Origin: an uncultured Bacillota bacterium
GTDB lineage: Bacteria; Bacillota; Clostridia; Christensenellales; UBA1242
Assembly: GCA_945921365.1 (NCBI GenBank)
Contig: CAMEKL010000021.1
Coordinates: forward strand, 1-6,913
Length of the DNA stretch: 6,913 nt
Direction: 5' to 3'
Part shown: one piece after another, positions 5,864 to 6,913 of the stretch
How positions within the stretch are numbered: the first letter of the stretch is position 1
Layout of the letters: the number at the start of each line of letters is the position of its first letter
Translations under genes and position numbers: made by a program
The notes under the pieces: model-generated
Seen by the model: the letters and a program-made list of their open reading frames with translations, nothing else
Told to the model about the DNA's origin: nothing
The model's database searches: none

Positions 5864-6397
5864 TTATAGATCAATTTGAACAAAATATGATTGTGGGTGG
5901 TCACAAACAGGGCAAACTGTTGGTGCTTTTGTTCCCATGTGAATATGACCGCAATTCAAACATTTCCAAGCAACAATTTTTGCGCTTTCAAAAACTTTGT
6001 TTTCTTTTATATTCTTAAGAAGTTTTAAATATCTTTCTTCATGAAATTTTTCAATTGCGCCAACTGCTCTAAATTGATATGCAAGCCTTGTGAAGCCTTC
6101 TTCTTCAGCATCTTTTGCCATTCTTTCATACATATCTGTCCACTCACCATGCTCGCCAGCAGCAGCTGCAGCAAGGTTGTCAACTGTTGAAGGAACGCTT
6201 CCGCCATTAAGAGCTTTAAACCACATTTTGGCATGTTCTTTTTCATTTCCTGCTGTCTCTTCAAAGATGTTTGCAATTTCTTCATATCCATCTTTTCTTG
6301 CTTTTGAAGCAAAGTATGTATACTTGTTTCTTGCTTGACTCTCGCCAGCAAATGCTTCCATTAAATTCTTTTCTGTTTTTGATCCTTTTAGTTCCAT
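5864..6397 (-). CDS. rbr: Rubrerythrin (non-haem di-iron peroxidase with rubredoxin domain)
   Basis: A 177-residue cytoplasmic peroxidase that reduces hydrogen peroxide in anaerobes, taking electrons from NAD(P)H through reductases or rubredoxin. The ferritin-like four-helix domain (about 1-135) keeps its iron ligands: E19 (FAGESQARN), E52 and H55 (NEKEH), E82 and E85 (GEHGEW), and the second ExxH at E116/H119 ([10 protein letters not shown]). The C-terminal rubredoxin-like domain has the four Cys iron ligands C146, C149 (CLNC), C162 and C165 (CPVC). The length fits a compact one-copy rubrerythrin. The start is 6397: AAAGGAG (6404-6410) is 6 nt upstream, and the family begins near LKGSKTEKN; a longer frame with a TTG start at 6415 would include the RBS. 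It is followed by a strong terminator and is divergent from the addB-like gene. Clostridial rubrerythrins are often PerR-controlled, but no clear PerR box is seen here. Confidence 0.95.
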   Translation of the reverse strand: MELKGSKTEKNLMEAFAGESQARNKYTYFASKARKDGYEEIANIFEETAGNEKEHAKMWFKALNGGSVPSTVDNLAAAAAGEHGEWTDMYERMAKDAEEEGFTRLAYQFRAVGAIEKFHEERYLKLLKNIKENKVFESAKIVAWKCLNCGHIHMGTKAPTVCPVCDHPQSYFVQIDL

Positions 6398-6417
6398 AAT
6401 TTTCTCCTTTTTCAATG

Positions 6418-6423
6418 ATTATA
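6418..6423 (-). promoter_or_regulatory. Putative -10 box of the rubrerythrin gene
   Basis: Minus-strand TATAAT (6423-6418) is a consensus -10 hexamer. The predicted start near 6411 leaves a leader of about 14 nt with the AAAGGAG site. It lacks TGn, and the position 17 bp upstream reads AACAAA, a poor -35, so activity may depend on an activator or on upstream A-tracts. Confidence 0.5.
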
Positions 6424-6427
6424 TAAT

Positions 6428-6445
6428 ACAAAATTTATATTTTGT
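6428..6445. repeat. A/T-rich inverted repeat upstream of rubrerythrin
   Basis: ACAAAAT (6428-6434) / ATTTTGT (6439-6445), 7-bp perfect arms with a 4-nt centre. It fills the spacer and -35 region of the rubrerythrin promoter, where a repressor would act. It does not match the PerR or Fur consensus as I know it, and A/T richness makes chance plausible. Confidence 0.3.
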
Positions 6446-6456
6446 TTTCTTGCATG

Positions 6457-6469
6457 CGTCTATTAGACG
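6457..6469. promoter_or_regulatory. Operator-like palindrome between rubrerythrin and the addB-like gene
   Basis: CGTCTA-T-TAGACG is a perfect 6-1-6 palindrome, distinctly richer in G/C than its surroundings. It lies at about -46 to -58 from the predicted rubrerythrin start and about -58 to -70 from the addB-like start. It does not match the Bacillus LexA box (GAAC-N4-GTTC type). An adjacent GCATGC palindrome is at 6452-6457. Confidence 0.45.
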
Positions 6470-6511
6470 ACACAATTTGGCATAAAATCATATTCTCCAA
6501 GCTCCGAATTA

Positions 6512-6520
6512 TGGTAACAT
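6512..6520 (+). promoter_or_regulatory. Extended -10 promoter of the addB-like gene (leaderless geometry)
   Basis: TGG-TAACAT: TGn at 6512-6514 and a 4/6 -10 hexamer at 6515-6520. Six bases (AAAAAC) separate it from the ATG at 6527, putting +1 on the start codon. No -35 is visible at 17 bp (ATTCTC) and there is no Shine-Dalgarno. Confidence 0.45.
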
Positions 6521-6526
6521 AAAAAC

Positions 6527-6913
6527 ATGGAATTAAATGCTGTTATCTCAAAAACTCTTAGGGGTGCGAGCGTTGGTGTTATAAGGAAAATTCAAGTGAG
6601 CGACAATTTAAACTTGAATAATTTTGTTGTTGTGCCAGACAGATTTTCTTTTCAGGCAGAAAAATTGATATTCCAAACTTTGAAAATAAAATCAACATTT
6701 AACATAAATGTTGTTTCAGTTTCAAAACTTTCAAGTTTAGTTCTTAAACTTCTAGGAAAAGAAATAGCAAGCGAAAAACAAATAAACTCTATCTTGCTTG
6801 TCTATTCAATCCTTTTAAAATTTAAAGACGAATTCAAAACATTTGCTTCATCTAACATAGATTTTGATTTGGCAAAAGATCTATATTTAATTTTGGCGCA
6901 GTTTAAATCTAGC
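6527..6913 (+). CDS. addB: AddB/RexB-like helicase-nuclease subunit, N-terminal fragment
   Basis: 129 codons, open to the window edge. The fragment matches the N-terminal region of AddB/RexB, the second subunit of the AddAB (RexAB) double-strand-break repair enzyme that resects DNA ends for RecA loading. Matching segments are VVVPDRFSFQAEKLIFQTL (about 33-51; compare VPDQ-x-TF-x-ME in B. subtilis AddB) and FNINVVSVSKLSSLVLKLLG (58-77; compare VFSFSRLAWRVL), followed by a helical segment. The start is fixed by a TAA in frame at 6515-6517, so nothing can be added upstream. The Walker A motif (GRxGSGKT) that normally occupies the first 15 residues is absent; the region reads VISKTLRGASVGVIRKI. 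RexB proteins also lack it. The gene has no Shine-Dalgarno and appears leaderless. It is divergent from rubrerythrin. The symbol is tentative because the C-terminal nuclease domain is outside the window. Confidence 0.7.
   Translation, partial: MELNAVISKTLRGASVGVIRKIQVSDNLNLNNFVVVPDRFSFQAEKLIFQTLKIKSTFNINVVSVSKLSSLVLKLLGKEIASEKQINSILLVYSILLKFKDEFKTFASSNIDFDLAKDLYLILAQFKSS

Noticed and set aside
6025..6351. Overlapping 108- and 82-residue open frames inside rubrerythrin
   Set aside because: Shadow frames on alternative phases of a strongly supported gene, with no RBS or recognisable protein features.
6398..6415. TTG start for rubrerythrin at 6415
   Set aside because: It contains the AAAGGAG site serving 6397, and the family begins near the LKGSKTEKN segment.
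6418..6445. PerR box upstream of rubrerythrin
   Set aside because: The ATTATATAAT and ACAAAAT repeats do not fit the 7-1-7 TTATAAT-N-ATTATAA consensus well enough.
1..6913. Possible reassignment of UGA, since all eight stops are TAA
   Set aside because: Tryptophan is encoded by TGG in the genes examined and TAA preference is expected at this GC content.
1..6913. New defence or mobile system
   Set aside because: No integrase, transposase, toxin-antitoxin pair, reverse transcriptase or CRISPR-like array is visible; the genes are mostly recognisable housekeeping functions with separate promoters.

Overview
This is a low-GC bacterial chromosome segment (roughly 30% GC judged by eye, not counted). 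It most resembles Bacillota (Firmicutes), perhaps an uncultured clostridial or bacilli-like gut lineage. The grounds are A/T-rich codon use, AAGGAG-type ribosome binding sites, a CwlD-type amidase, a clostridial-style rubrerythrin with a C-terminal rubredoxin domain, and an AddB/RexB-type recombination gene. All eight visible stop codons are TAA. No transposase, integrase, CRISPR array, tRNA or rRNA is visible, so this looks like ordinary chromosome. The species cannot be named from the sequence alone.

Layout from left to right: (1) the 3' part of a large repetitive, probably extracellular protein with fibronectin-III-like repeats (+), closed by a bidirectional terminator; (2) an HD-domain phosphohydrolase (-); (3) a divergent 95-residue membrane protein (+); (4) rmuC (-), whose stop codon touches that of the membrane protein; (5) a small P-loop nucleotide-kinase-like gene (+) divergent from rmuC, with its own terminator; (6) a CwlD-like N-acetylmuramoyl-L-alanine amidase (+); (7) an unrecognised 108-residue gene (-), whose stop lies one base from the amidase stop; (8) a rubrerythrin (-) with a strong terminator; (9) the first 129 codons of an AddB/RexB-like gene (+), running off the right edge.

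There is no clear multi-gene operon: strands alternate and nearly every gene has its own promoter. The genes cover separate housekeeping tasks: DNA recombination and genome stability (RmuC, AddB-like), peroxide/oxygen defence (rubrerythrin), cell wall hydrolysis (CwlD-like), nucleotide or nucleic-acid hydrolysis (HD protein) and nucleotide phosphorylation (kinase-like). I see no evidence of a new multi-gene system.

The most notable signals are in the control regions. Promoters are mostly extended -10 elements (TGnTATAAT type) with poor -35 boxes, placed so close to the genes that inferred 5' leaders are only 0-14 nt. Two genes (the 108-residue ORF and the addB-like gene) have exactly the geometry of leaderless mRNAs and no Shine-Dalgarno. 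Divergent intergenic regions carry operator-like palindromes, the best being a 12-bp perfect inverted repeat at 2540-2571 and a 6-1-6 palindrome at 6457-6469. The AddB-like N-terminus lacks the usual Walker A motif. Three start codons are placed downstream of the longest possible ORF start on promoter and RBS evidence.
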